DNA of 64,000 nt from Bacteriovoracaceae bacterium (GTDB lineage Bacteria; Bdellovibrionota; Bacteriovoracia; Bacteriovoracales; Bacteriovoracaceae). Of the stretch, positions 43,611 through 52,033 are shown piece by piece. The stretch covers positions 62,001 through 126,000 of the forward strand of contig CANCFT010000001.1 in NCBI GenBank assembly GCA_947377285.1, written 5' to 3'. The stretch's first letter is position 1. The number at the start of each line of letters is the position of its first letter. Position numbers and translations under genes: made by a program. The notes beneath the pieces were generated by a model. That model made no database searches, was not told where the DNA came from, and worked only from the letters and a program-made list of their open reading frames with translations.

Positions 43611-44420
43611 ATGAACATTTTTAAATACGTTACAATTTTTACTACTTTAACTTCAATTTCAGTAGGATATGCTGCTCAAAGAAATTTATGTGATGATCTC
43701 ATTGATAGTGGAACTAGTTCCACTGAGCAAATCAAAAAATGTCTCAACGACTCGAGATTTGGACCGTCACAGTATTACAAAGAGCAAGAGTCTTTAAATA
43801 AAACGACCAGTGAAGATAAGGCCAAAGCGGAAAAAGCTAAATCAGAAGCGGACTTAGTGGCCAGCACTGACGTACTTAAAAAAACCAGTAATTTAGAATT
43901 CAAAAAATTTTCGGAAGCTGATTTACTAAGTGAAGGATTTGGGAAGCCTTTTTATGCTTTTCAAGGAGATCGCAATTTTAAAACGAAACGAATTGTTGAG
44001 GGAGATGTTCTTTGCAATTATTTAGGTTATGAAAAAGCTCAAGCCAGCACAGTTTCAGAAGAACTATGGGAAAATAAGAATGGGACTTTAAAAATTGATA
44101 AAGAAGGCTTGATATTCAAGAAAAATTTATTCGGCTTTGTCAGTAAAAAGCCAGAAGCTTATCATGATGAAAATAATGAATATACAGTTAGGAAATACAT
44201 AGAGATTACTTGTGTAAGACGAAAAGATAAAAATCTTAAAGATTCAGCAGATGTTCTGAAGGTAATTAATGAATTTTTGGTAATGAATGATGATTTAAAT
44301 AAATCAAGTAAACCTGATAAGAATTTGGGTGTCAACGACAGCTCAATAGCTCCAACTAAAGTTGAAAAAACACCTTATAGTTATACTTCTCCATTGAAAC
44401 AAGATGTCATCAGTAAGTAA
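43611..44420 (+). CDS. secreted protein of unknown function
   Basis: 269 residues with a signal peptide (MNIFKYVTIFTTL to GYAA). The first mature part has two cysteines and a Lys/Ala/Glu-rich coiled segment (KAKAEKAKSEADL); a central domain (about 105-205) contains KRIVEGDVLCNYLGYEKA and EITCVRRKD, with two more cysteines; the C-terminus is Ser/Lys-rich. I recognise no family. It meets the caspase-like lipoprotein gene tail to tail with an 11-base overlap. The 236 bases upstream show only a weak inverted repeat (ATCCAAC / GTTGGAT). Confidence 0.6.
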   Translation: MNIFKYVTIFTTLTSISVGYAAQRNLCDDLIDSGTSSTEQIKKCLNDSRFGPSQYYKEQESLNKTTSEDKAKAEKAKSEADLVASTDVLKKTSNLEFKKFSEADLLSEGFGKPFYAFQGDRNFKTKRIVEGDVLCNYLGYEKAQASTVSEELWENKNGTLKIDKEGLIFKKNLFGFVSKKPEAYHDENNEYTVRKYIEITCVRRKDKNLKDSADVLKVINEFLVMNDDLNKSSKPDKNLGVNDSSIAPTKVEKTPYSYTSPLKQDVISK

Positions 44421-45693
44421 ATTGCGGGTCTCTTTTTAAATAACTGAAGCCCCTCATTAAGTTTAAATATTCTGTTGCAATATTTTTAGGGGAAAAATTA
44501 GGAACTGTTTCCAATTTGCATGTTCCAGGAATTGGTCCAACTTCTGATGTTTTATATTTGCAAATGACTTTTGCATGACAAGATTGAAAATCACAATTGA
44601 GTTCATTTGTTGGATGAGATTGATATTCTAAATCACCTTTATTGATTGCTGCTTCAATACCTCGGACACACCGATTAAAATAATTGTTGTTTTTACCTGT
44701 TGAACAAAGCCAATCAAAGACGATTTCTTTAAAATCTTCATTTGTAGAAGAAATACTAATAGGATGAAGAGAAGGAAAACTTAAAAGTGACATGGCCATT
44801 CCTCTAACACATCGGTCATCTTGATTGTTCTCGTAATTACAAAAAAATTTATCAAAACTTAACCCTCCTTCTTCAAATGTTCCCCAAAATGAAGAATAAT
44901 TTTCTCTAGATGATTTCATTCTTGTGCAAAAGCCCAAGCTACAAGAGAGATTTGAGTTAAAGCTAAATTTATTAAAGAGCACGTAGCCTCTTCTATTCCA
45001 ATCTTCTTCTTTATACCACATCCCATCTAATTCGATTCTTTCAAACATTGAGCTAGTGAGGGAGCCGGAGACCGGAAGTGCTAGTCCTCGACTTAAGTCT
45101 GGAGCTAGATAAAATCCTGTATTGCAGCCATTTAATGTGACATATGCATCTGGAAGAAATTTAGGTCTCAACTCTTTTAGTTCAGAGTAATGTGCACTCG
45201 GGTCAAACACTGATCCTGATTTTCCAATAATCATGGCCCATGGAGAAGAGTGTCCATAAAAATCAAGGCTAGCAATTTTATTGAATTCTCCGATTTCACT
45301 TAAAAGATATTTCGCATTAAATTTTTTGGGAACTACTTTAACAACTGAAATTTTATATTTTTCAAAAACTTGTTCATCACTCATTCCTTTCACATCAGGG
45401 CCACTCATAAAAACGACTTGATGGTCAGGCCAAAGGTCTTTATATCGTTGGGCCCTCGAAATTCCTGACTGAAAAAACTGATCAGAATCTTCTTTAACAG
45501 CAGATCCGACTACAATTATATGAGTAATTTTTTCTGAATCATATTTAATGAGTCCATTTTTAAAAAGTCCAACTCGATAGCCACTTCCCTGCAATTCAAC
45601 GGTAGAGGTTGTTTGAATATTATTTTCCGAAATTGAATGACATGAAATTATTAACAATATAATAAAGAGGAAAAAAATGGCGCTGCTTTTCAT
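44410..45693 (-). CDS. lipoprotein with caspase-like (clan CD) His/Cys signature
   Basis: 427 residues. The N-terminus is a lipoprotein signal (IILLIIS followed by C18). The central region has a His motif LDFYGHSSPW (H148) and, 40 residues later, YVTLNGCNTGF (C190), each after a hydrophobic strand. That is the order and context of the catalytic His-Cys dyad in clan CD peptidases (caspase, gingipain, CHAT families). The C-terminal half is cysteine-rich (at least eight Cys), suggesting disulphides in the periplasm. GGAGG precedes the ATG. The peptidase assignment is inference; an inactive or non-peptidase member of the fold is possible. Confidence 0.6.
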   Translation of the reverse strand: MKSSAIFFLFIILLIISCHSISENNIQTTSTVELQGSGYRVGLFKNGLIKYDSEKITHIIVVGSAVKEDSDQFFQSGISRAQRYKDLWPDHQVVFMSGPDVKGMSDEQVFEKYKISVVKVVPKKFNAKYLLSEIGEFNKIASLDFYGHSSPWAMIIGKSGSVFDPSAHYSELKELRPKFLPDAYVTLNGCNTGFYLAPDLSRGLALPVSGSLTSSMFERIELDGMWYKEEDWNRRGYVLFNKFSFNSNLSCSLGFCTRMKSSRENYSSFWGTFEEGGLSFDKFFCNYENNQDDRCVRGMAMSLLSFPSLHPISISSTNEDFKEIVFDWLCSTGKNNNYFNRCVRGIEAAINKGDLEYQSHPTNELNCDFQSCHAKVICKYKTSEVGPIPGTCKLETVPNFSPKNIATEYLNLMRGFSYLKRDPQFTY

Positions 45694-45895
45694 GTCTTAG
45701 GCCTCCGAAGAGAAATAGAAAAAAATACTTGTAAAGGAAATCTCAATTCGAAACTCCTCGTCAATGACAATACTTTTTTGTTTGAGTCATGCAAACTACT
45801 TATGAAGTTCTTTGCATAGGCATAAAATCAGCGAGTAAATTATCATAGAGATTTATTAATAATCTTATTCAAGGAAGTTATTTTCGGGGAAGTAA

Positions 45896-45994
45896 ATGCT
45901 TACACATATTAGGCAGGTGACAATGCCTTCGATCCTTTCGAATCTTCAAAAAAAAATAGATCAAAAAACAAGAAAAATAATTAAATTTTTATGA
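45896..45994 (+). CDS. possible 32-residue basic small protein
   Basis: In the 474-base gap 45694-46167, ATG 45896 is preceded by GGGGA at the right spacing and opens a 32-residue frame ending at TGA 45992-45994. The C-terminal half is lysine-rich and could form an amphipathic helix (QKKIDQKTRKIIKFL). Nothing else is recognisable in this gap apart from a small palindrome GAATATATTC near 46150. It may be a real small protein or chance. Confidence 0.3.
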   Translation: MLTHIRQVTMPSILSNLQKKIDQKTRKIIKFL

Positions 45995-46167
45995 CCCATT
46001 TTGACAAATGTGAAATCAAAAACTTATCGAGAATTTACGTAACCCATTAAATTTTTTACTATTTAAATGTAGAATATTTTTATAATTCTATAGCTAAAAG
46101 CTATTCCTGAGAGTATTTGTCAGACATTAATTCTGTTATTGAAATAGAATATATTCCATAGTTACTT

Positions 46168-46521
46168 ATGAAAAAAATCCTAATACTTGAAGATGACCAA
46201 TCAATACTTGAAATGCTTGAAGAAATTCTAGCAAGTGAAGGCTATGAAGTTTATACAAGTATGAATGGAGTAGAAGGAATTTCTACTTTAGAGTCAATAA
46301 CTCCTGATCTAATTTTAACTGATGTTTCAATGCCTATGATGGACGGATTTGATTTTGGAAAACGATTATTACTACATCCAATTTGGAAAAACATTCCCAT
46401 CCTTGCAATGTCTGCTGAAGACCAAAAAAAAGATAAATTAGAATTTCATGGACTTAATAATTTCATTAAAAAGCCATTGGAAATCAATCACCTATTAGAA
46501 TGTTTAAGTGTGATCTCTTAA
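46168..46521 (+). CDS. single-domain response regulator (CheY-like)
   Basis: 117 residues, only a receiver domain: acidic pair D9-D10, phospho-acceptor D52 (LILTDVSMPMMDG), S/T in AMSAED and K103 in IKKP. It would carry phosphate from a histidine kinase to a target protein rather than bind DNA. It converges with the cNMP-binding gene, overlapping by four bases. No clear ribosome-binding site. Confidence 0.9.
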   Translation: MKKILILEDDQSILEMLEEILASEGYEVYTSMNGVEGISTLESITPDLILTDVSMPMMDGFDFGKRLLLHPIWKNIPILAMSAEDQKKDKLEFHGLNNFIKKPLEINHLLECLSVIS

Positions 46522-47276
46522 CTTTTAGTTATGAGTTTATTAGCACTTCTCAATCGTTTTGAGAGCGTATTCATTAAAGCCTTTGCCCAGGCAGGACGTT
46601 TGAATAGTATCTTATCAAATAGACCAATAGGTACTTCTATAAGCTCAGACTCAATTACAGCTTCAATAAATGCAGAGCGTGGCTCTTTGTTGATATAACT
46701 CATTTCACCAACAAATTCACCAACTCCAATATTACCTATGATTACTTTTTGGCCATTAATCATATTGAAGGCGCGTAGCTCTCCATGCTTTAGAATATAA
46801 ACGTACTCAGCTACGTCTCCTTCTTTAATTAATATATCCCCGGGAAATAAAGTTCGAAGGAAATAAGCCGTTGGTTCACTGTGAGTGTTAAAACCCAGGG
46901 CCTTATCAAGGCAATAGGCAAATTCAGTTTCTATAATTTTATCATCAATAAAATATACTTTTCCCGAAACAATCTCATCTAAAAATTGAACTTCGGCAGG
47001 TGGATGTCCGATAATAATAATAGCAGAATTAGGATTTACATTTTCTTGTAAAATAGTTTCAACTACTTTCAAAATATCAACTTTATTATTTTCCGAGTCA
47101 GCAATAATAACATCAATTTGAGAATTTTGTATTTTTGAAAGTCCAATTCTAGCGTCGGGTGCATTTAATACTATTGAATGTTTGTTATGAGTCGATATGA
47201 AATCACTCAAAACACTTTGGCGTTCATGGTTACTTGAAATGATTAAGAGATTCTTTTTTTTTGTTTCATTTTGCAT
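46518..47276 (-). CDS. pseudo-receiver plus cyclic-nucleotide-binding domain protein
   Basis: 252 residues. The N-terminal 125 look like a receiver fold but with the acidic pair replaced (IISSNHE), only an aspartate at the phospho-site (VIIADSE) and no clear lysine at the end, so it is probably not phosphorylated in the usual way. Residues about 140-240 are a cNMP-binding beta-roll (LFPGDILIKEGDVAEYVYILKHGELRAF, GVGEFVGEMSYINKEPRSA). No DNA-binding domain follows, so this is not a CRP-type regulator. It would respond to a cyclic nucleotide and act through protein contacts. Confidence 0.8.
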   Translation of the reverse strand: MQNETKKKNLLIISSNHERQSVLSDFISTHNKHSIVLNAPDARIGLSKIQNSQIDVIIADSENNKVDILKVVETILQENVNPNSAIIIIGHPPAEVQFLDEIVSGKVYFIDDKIIETEFAYCLDKALGFNTHSEPTAYFLRTLFPGDILIKEGDVAEYVYILKHGELRAFNMINGQKVIIGNIGVGEFVGEMSYINKEPRSAFIEAVIESELIEVPIGLFDKILFKRPAWAKALMNTLSKRLRSANKLITKS

Positions 47277-47422
47277 AATTGAATATTACTTCAAAAGTGT
47301 GATTTGCTGCAATTGTTTTATGGTCAACCATTTTACTCAGAAATATTTGCCGATTTGTCTTAATTATTAAATCTACGATAAAATAGGAGTAGGCTCATCA
47401 AAATCATACAAGGAGTATGCAA

Positions 47423-47518
47423 ATGGCTAAGGGACAAGAAAAAGGAAAAGTTAAGTTAACTACAAAAGAGAAACAGGATCGCAAAAAGGAAAAAGCTAAG
47501 ACTAAAAAAGAAGATTAA
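47423..47518 (+). CDS. small lysine-rich protein (31 aa)
   Basis: ATG 47423 has a strong AAGGAG site eight bases upstream and opens a 31-residue frame beginning MAKGQEKGKVK with about a third of its residues lysine. It is followed within 25 bases by an intrinsic terminator, which makes a compact monocistronic unit. Short basic proteins starting MAKGQ are common in Proteobacteria but have no assigned role; ribosome or nucleic-acid contact is plausible. Confidence 0.65.
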   Translation: MAKGQEKGKVKLTTKEKQDRKKEKAKTKKED

Positions 47519-47542
47519 ATTAATTTAAGATATCATCTTACG

Positions 47543-47575
47543 AGGGCATCGATTTTTTTCGAGGCCCTTTTTTTT
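47543..47575 (+). terminator. intrinsic terminator of the small lysine-rich gene
   Basis: AGGGC-A-TCGA (47543-47552) pairs with TCGA-G-GCCCT (47559-47568) with one mismatch and is followed by T7. It touches the stop codon of the convergent hydrolase gene. Confidence 0.85.
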
Positions 47576-48497
47576 AATTTTTTAACCAGATTTTAAAATC
47601 ATTCACACTTAGTTCAGGAATTTCTTCCATTGGCACATGACCCACTCCCTTATAAGTTACAAAATAAGCATTTGGAAGATCATTCTTCCAGCGCGGGTTG
47701 AATGGAATCCACTGATCTTTTTCACCCCACATAACCATTACTGGCATTTTTAAACTCTTTAATGGTTCAGTTTGTTCAGTATTGGAAACAGTTTCTAAAT
47801 ATTGAAATAGTTTCACTGTCGCTTCATGATCTCCAGGGAAATGATTGATATCAAAATAAAGTTGATACGTTTCTTTACTAATTCGAGAAGTGTTACCATA
47901 GACAGAGTCTACATTCCTATTCACGAGAAATTGAGGAATCATCGTGACAGGTAAATCTCTAATTATTGGAGTTATCATTAATTTCATAATAGAAGGGAGT
48001 TCTTGAGGATAAGCGGCTGAATCAATTAATCCTAATTTTAAAATACGGTCAGGATTTTTGATAGCATAATTCCAAGCTAGTAGCCCGCCTAGAGAGTTGC
48101 CTACTATGACAAACTTCGGAGGAATATCCATCTTCTTGAGAAAGAGTTCAATGGTGTGCAAGTAATTTTCAATAGTATATTTATTATTTCCCATTTTCCC
48201 AGTTAATCCAAAAGCAGGAATATCAAAACGAATGATTCTATGATCTTTTTTTAAATTTTCAGTCCAACCATTCCAAGTATGAAGTGAAGACAATACTCCA
48301 TGCATGAGTACAATTGTCGGTCCATAGCCTTCGTCTCTGTAATGGACACGCGTTCCTTCAATATCAATAAATTTCGAAGGAGCAGATGCATATTTGGCTT
48401 CAATTTCTAATTGAGTTGGGTCGTGTCCACAACTAATAAAAAGAAAAATTATAAAGAAATAAATTAAAATATTATTATTCATAAACGTAAGAATCAT
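47574..48497 (-). CDS. alpha/beta hydrolase, probable lipoprotein
   Basis: 307 residues. The N-terminal hydrophobic stretch ends in FIS-C23-G, a lipobox, so the enzyme is probably membrane-tethered in the periplasm. The triad is clear: S135 in GNSLGG, D261 in WGEKDQW and H287 in GVGHVPME, with the oxyanion motif LMHGVLSS. It should hydrolyse an ester or similar bond; the substrate is unknown. ATG 48482 is an alternative start, and neither has a good ribosome-binding site. Confidence 0.85.
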   Translation of the reverse strand: MILTFMNNNILIYFFIIFLFISCGHDPTQLEIEAKYASAPSKFIDIEGTRVHYRDEGYGPTIVLMHGVLSSLHTWNGWTENLKKDHRIIRFDIPAFGLTGKMGNNKYTIENYLHTIELFLKKMDIPPKFVIVGNSLGGLLAWNYAIKNPDRILKLGLIDSAAYPQELPSIMKLMITPIIRDLPVTMIPQFLVNRNVDSVYGNTSRISKETYQLYFDINHFPGDHEATVKLFQYLETVSNTEQTEPLKSLKMPVMVMWGEKDQWIPFNPRWKNDLPNAYFVTYKGVGHVPMEEIPELSVNDFKIWLKN

Positions 48498-48613
48498 TAG
48501 TATTAAAGTTTAAAAAATAGTTTAGCAGAAGTAGATCAAATGATAATGATAAAATTTAAAAATGACTTATCTTTAGTATCAACTAGACGAGTCATAAAAG
48601 GGCTTGTTAAAAT

Positions 48614-48638
48614 AGTTGGAGACTTATTGGCTCCAACT
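48614..48638. repeat. perfect 8-bp hairpin in intergenic region
   Basis: AGTTGGAG (48614-48621) and CTCCAACT (48631-48638) around a nine-base loop, in the 293-base gap between the hydrolase and the glycosyltransferase operon. No U-tract on either side. It could be an operator or an RNA structure; nothing else is recognised in the gap except a T-rich run near 48737. Confidence 0.4.
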
Positions 48639-48790
48639 TAATAATTATAAAGAGATACAAATAGTGTATTTTATTAATTCTCACCAATTCTCTGCCAAAA
48701 TCTTGCATATCCTATAATTAATTTGCAGCTCGGTTTTTTTTTTTAGTATAGTTTGGCTTCAGAATCATTTGATTAAAAAATGGAGATGAC

Positions 48791-50002
48791 GTGAATATTG
48801 TTTATGTATCAGACCAATACTGGCCATCTATTAGTGGTGTTCCTGTTTCAATGGATTCATTTAAAGACAATTTTACTCAAAGGGGTCATAATATCTCGTT
48901 AATTGTTCCTGATTATCCAGATGCCGCTGAATGGGACAAAAAACATAATGCAAAAAATATTTTTAGATTCCGTTCTCGATCAATTTTTTTTAATAAAGAA
49001 AATCGTTTAGTTTGCAAATCAGAGAAGAATAAAATTTATGAGAAACTCGACTCAATTCGACCTGATATTATCCATATACACACTGAATTTGCGCTAGCTA
49101 AAATGGTTATAAAGTATGCCAAAAAAAATAATATTCCATTGGTTTTAACCGCCCATACTAATTGGGAAGAATTAATAAATGAATACATAAAATTTATACC
49201 GCATAAAATTGCTAGATTTTATTGTCGATCAATTCTTCGTAGAATTTTTAATAAAGTAGATATCGTCATTGTTCCAACGACTTTGATGGAATCTCGTTTA
49301 AATCAATATTATATCCAAAGTCCAATTCAAGTTATCCCAACAGGAATCAATGTAAGTCATTTTTCTCGTACGATTTATGATACTGAAATAAATCGAAATT
49401 TTATTTTGGATAGTTTAGCTGATCGTATTAAAGACAAAAAAACTCTTTTATATGTTGGAAGATTGGGGAAAGAAAAAAATATAAAATTCTTGTTAGATGC
49501 TTTTGGCCAGTTAGTTAAAAGTAATAATGATATCAAATTAGTCATTGTTGGAGATGGTCCTGCAAAATCTGAACTCGAAAGTTATGCAAATTTTCTTGGG
49601 CTTGAGGGGCGTGTTATTTTTACAGGATTTGTTCAAAGAAATATGTTGGCTGAGTTTTATTCTATGGCACATATTTTTATATTTGCTTCAAAAGTTGAAA
49701 GTCAAGGATTAGTTATTCTTGAATCGATGACTTGTGGTACACCGGTCGTTGCGATTGGCGAAATGGGAACCAGAGCATTGATGGCCAGCGGTGATGGCGG
49801 ATATATGGTAGATGATGATTTAGATTTATTTATCGAAAAAGTAGAACTATTATTAAACGACACTCAAGTTCATAAAATAAAATCTGCTGAAGCCTTAAAA
49901 GAATCAAAAAAATGGTGCAGCGATATCATGGCTTCCAAAGTGCTTACGCTTTATGAAGATCTGTTGATTGAAAAAAGGATACTCCGTGAAATTACAAATT
50001 AA
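48791..50002 (+). CDS. GT4-family glycosyltransferase
   Basis: 403 residues, GT-B fold of family GT4. The N-terminal domain begins NIVYVSDQYWPSISGVPVS; the C-terminal domain has LLYVGRLGKEKN and the EX7E donor motif (E303 to E311, in VESQGLVILESM). The pattern resembles enzymes that glycosylate diacylglycerol or phosphatidylinositol, but the substrate is not certain. The GTG start has GGAG upstream. It leads an operon of transport genes, and the next gene begins inside its 3' end. Confidence 0.88.
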   Translation: MNIVYVSDQYWPSISGVPVSMDSFKDNFTQRGHNISLIVPDYPDAAEWDKKHNAKNIFRFRSRSIFFNKENRLVCKSEKNKIYEKLDSIRPDIIHIHTEFALAKMVIKYAKKNNIPLVLTAHTNWEELINEYIKFIPHKIARFYCRSILRRIFNKVDIVIVPTTLMESRLNQYYIQSPIQVIPTGINVSHFSRTIYDTEINRNFILDSLADRIKDKKTLLYVGRLGKEKNIKFLLDAFGQLVKSNNDIKLVIVGDGPAKSELESYANFLGLEGRVIFTGFVQRNMLAEFYSMAHIFIFASKVESQGLVILESMTCGTPVVAIGEMGTRALMASGDGGYMVDDDLDLFIEKVELLLNDTQVHKIKSAEALKESKKWCSDIMASKVLTLYEDLLIEKRILREITN

Positions 50003-50765
50003 AAAAAGTTCTTTATTCTTTGCTGTTGCAGTTTTGTTTTCATTCATTTTAACAAATGTTATGGCAGCAGAACTAAAGCCAGATATTAAAAAAATATTGG
50101 ATAATGTCGATAGGTTATACCGTTCAGAGCATAGTTTTGCGACACTTGAGATGCGTATTGAAACTCCTGATTGGAAACGAAATTTAGAAATAAATGTTTG
50201 GGCTTCTGGGCTTGATAAAACATTTATTAGAATTCTTGCTCCTCAAAAAGATAAAGGAGTAGCTACTCTAAGAATACAAAATGACATGTGGAATTTTTTT
50301 CCCAAAATCGACAAAGTAATGAAAGTTCCACCATCAATGATGATGGGATCATGGATGGGCTCAGATTTTACAAACGATGACTTAGTAAAAGAAAGTACAT
50401 TTTTAAAAGATTACGAATCTAAATTAACAACTCCTGATTCGAAGAGTCCTGACAATGTTAATTTTTATATTGAATTAAAACCTAAAGAAAGAACTGCTTC
50501 TGTTTGGGACAAAATTATCTTGGTCGTTAACAAAGAAAACTCGATTCCTGTACGCCAAGAGTATTATGACGAAAAAGGAATTAAGGTAAGAGAGTTACTT
50601 TTTAAAGATGTTAGAAAATTTGGAATTAAATCACTACCTGCAATTATGGAACTTACACCTTTAAATAAACCTGGGCACAAAACAGTTATAGAATATAAAG
50701 AATTAAAATTTGATCGAGTTGATGAAAATATATTTTCTCAAATTTCGCTGCAAAAACGCATCTAG
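49986..50765 (+). CDS. periplasmic LolA-like lipoprotein/lipid carrier
   Basis: 259 residues with a signal peptide (KKSSLFFAVAVLFSFILTNVMAA). The mature part matches the outer-membrane-lipoprotein-sorting (LolA-like) family: RSEHSFATLEMRIETPDWKR, a hydrophobic WNFFPKIDKVMKVPPSMM loop and DFTNDDLVKES. Such proteins carry lipoproteins or lipids across the periplasm. The GTG at 49986 with AAGGA upstream is the best start; it overlaps the glycosyltransferase gene by 17 bases. Two permeases and an ATPase follow. Confidence 0.82.
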   Translation: MKLQIKKSSLFFAVAVLFSFILTNVMAAELKPDIKKILDNVDRLYRSEHSFATLEMRIETPDWKRNLEINVWASGLDKTFIRILAPQKDKGVATLRIQNDMWNFFPKIDKVMKVPPSMMMGSWMGSDFTNDDLVKESTFLKDYESKLTTPDSKSPDNVNFYIELKPKERTASVWDKIILVVNKENSIPVRQEYYDEKGIKVRELLFKDVRKFGIKSLPAIMELTPLNKPGHKTVIEYKELKFDRVDENIFSQISLQKRI

Positions 50766-50786
50766 CCTCAATTCACAGCTGGACCT

Positions 50787-52019
50787 ATGTTAATTTTAAA
50801 AATAGCATTTAGAAATATTTTTAGACAAAGACGCCGATCAGCGTTTACAATTTTAACGATGGTTGGAGGATTTGTCTTATTCTCTTTAGCCTTGTCTATC
50901 TCAGAAGGAACTTACGCAACTGTCATTGAAAAGTTTACGAAATCCTATACAGGACATTTGCAAATTCATAAAAAAGGTTATTTTGAAAAACCTTCTCTCT
51001 ATAAATCAATTACTGAGTACGAAATATTAAATGAACAGTTGAAAAAAATTCCTGGAGTTAGTTCTTGGACTCCAAGGGCCTATTCAGCATCTTTAGCCTC
51101 GAAAGATAAAAAAACAGCTATTTCCAAAATTATTGGAATTAGTCCAGATCAAGAATCAAAAACAACTTCGATTAAAAATAAATTAAAAGAAGGTAGATAC
51201 TTGAATGAATCTTTAATTGTTAATAATGAAGTGATAGTGGGAGCAGGTCTTGCTGAAACTCTTAAATTAAATCTTGGTGAAGAATTTGTATTAGTGGGTC
51301 AAGGTGCTGATGGTTCGATTTCAAATGATATTTTTAAAGTTGTTGGAATATTAAAAGGCGATGTCTTTTCCATGGATCGAAATTATTGTTATATGGATCT
51401 CAAAATGGCCCAAAAATTTCTATCCCTTGATAATGGTTTTCACGAAGTGACCATTGTCCTAAACGATTATAAAAAATCTGAAGAAATGGCCCTATTGCTA
51501 AGCCAAAATTTAAAAAATGCGAATATAACTAATATGGAAGTCTTGGCATGGCCAGTTCTTGAAAAACAATTTTACAATACGATGGTTTTTGAAAAACGAG
51601 GGATGAGAATATGTTTAATTGTCATTGTCATTATTGTCGCCATTGGTGTCCTTAATACCGTTTTGATGACAATACTCGAACGAACTACCGAATATGGCGT
51701 TTTACGGGCCCTTGGAACCCGACCAATAATGATTTTTTGGATGATTATTTTAGAGAGTGCAGGCTTGGCCATCATCTCTATTATTTTAGGATTTATTATA
51801 AGTTTTACGATAAATTATTGGGTGTCAATTCATGGAATTGATTACCCCGCACCTATAGATATTGGTGGTTTTTCCATAACTACAATGTATGGCCTTATTT
51901 ATCCAGGCGCTTTTATCGTTCCAACTGTCGTTACTTTTTTTACCGCATTATTTGTAAGTATCTTTCCAGCAGTTCGAGCAATGAGGATTATTCCTGTTGA
52001 AGCGATGAGGATGAGTTGA
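50787..52019 (+). CDS. ABC transporter permease, FtsX/LolC-LolE type (first)
   Basis: 410 residues: an N-terminal membrane helix after FRNIFRQRRRSAFTIL, a large periplasmic MacB-like domain (about 40-270), then three membrane helices with the FtsX motif LERTTEYGVLRALGTRP. Proteins of this type extract lipoproteins or other cargo from the inner membrane using mechanical force from the ATPase. Paired with the next gene, it should form a heterodimer. Confidence 0.88.
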   Translation: MLILKIAFRNIFRQRRRSAFTILTMVGGFVLFSLALSISEGTYATVIEKFTKSYTGHLQIHKKGYFEKPSLYKSITEYEILNEQLKKIPGVSSWTPRAYSASLASKDKKTAISKIIGISPDQESKTTSIKNKLKEGRYLNESLIVNNEVIVGAGLAETLKLNLGEEFVLVGQGADGSISNDIFKVVGILKGDVFSMDRNYCYMDLKMAQKFLSLDNGFHEVTIVLNDYKKSEEMALLLSQNLKNANITNMEVLAWPVLEKQFYNTMVFEKRGMRICLIVIVIIVAIGVLNTVLMTILERTTEYGVLRALGTRPIMIFWMIILESAGLAIISIILGFIISFTINYWVSIHGIDYPAPIDIGGFSITTMYGLIYPGAFIVPTVVTFFTALFVSIFPAVRAMRIIPVEAMRMS

Positions 52020-52033
52020 GGAGAAATTTGTAA

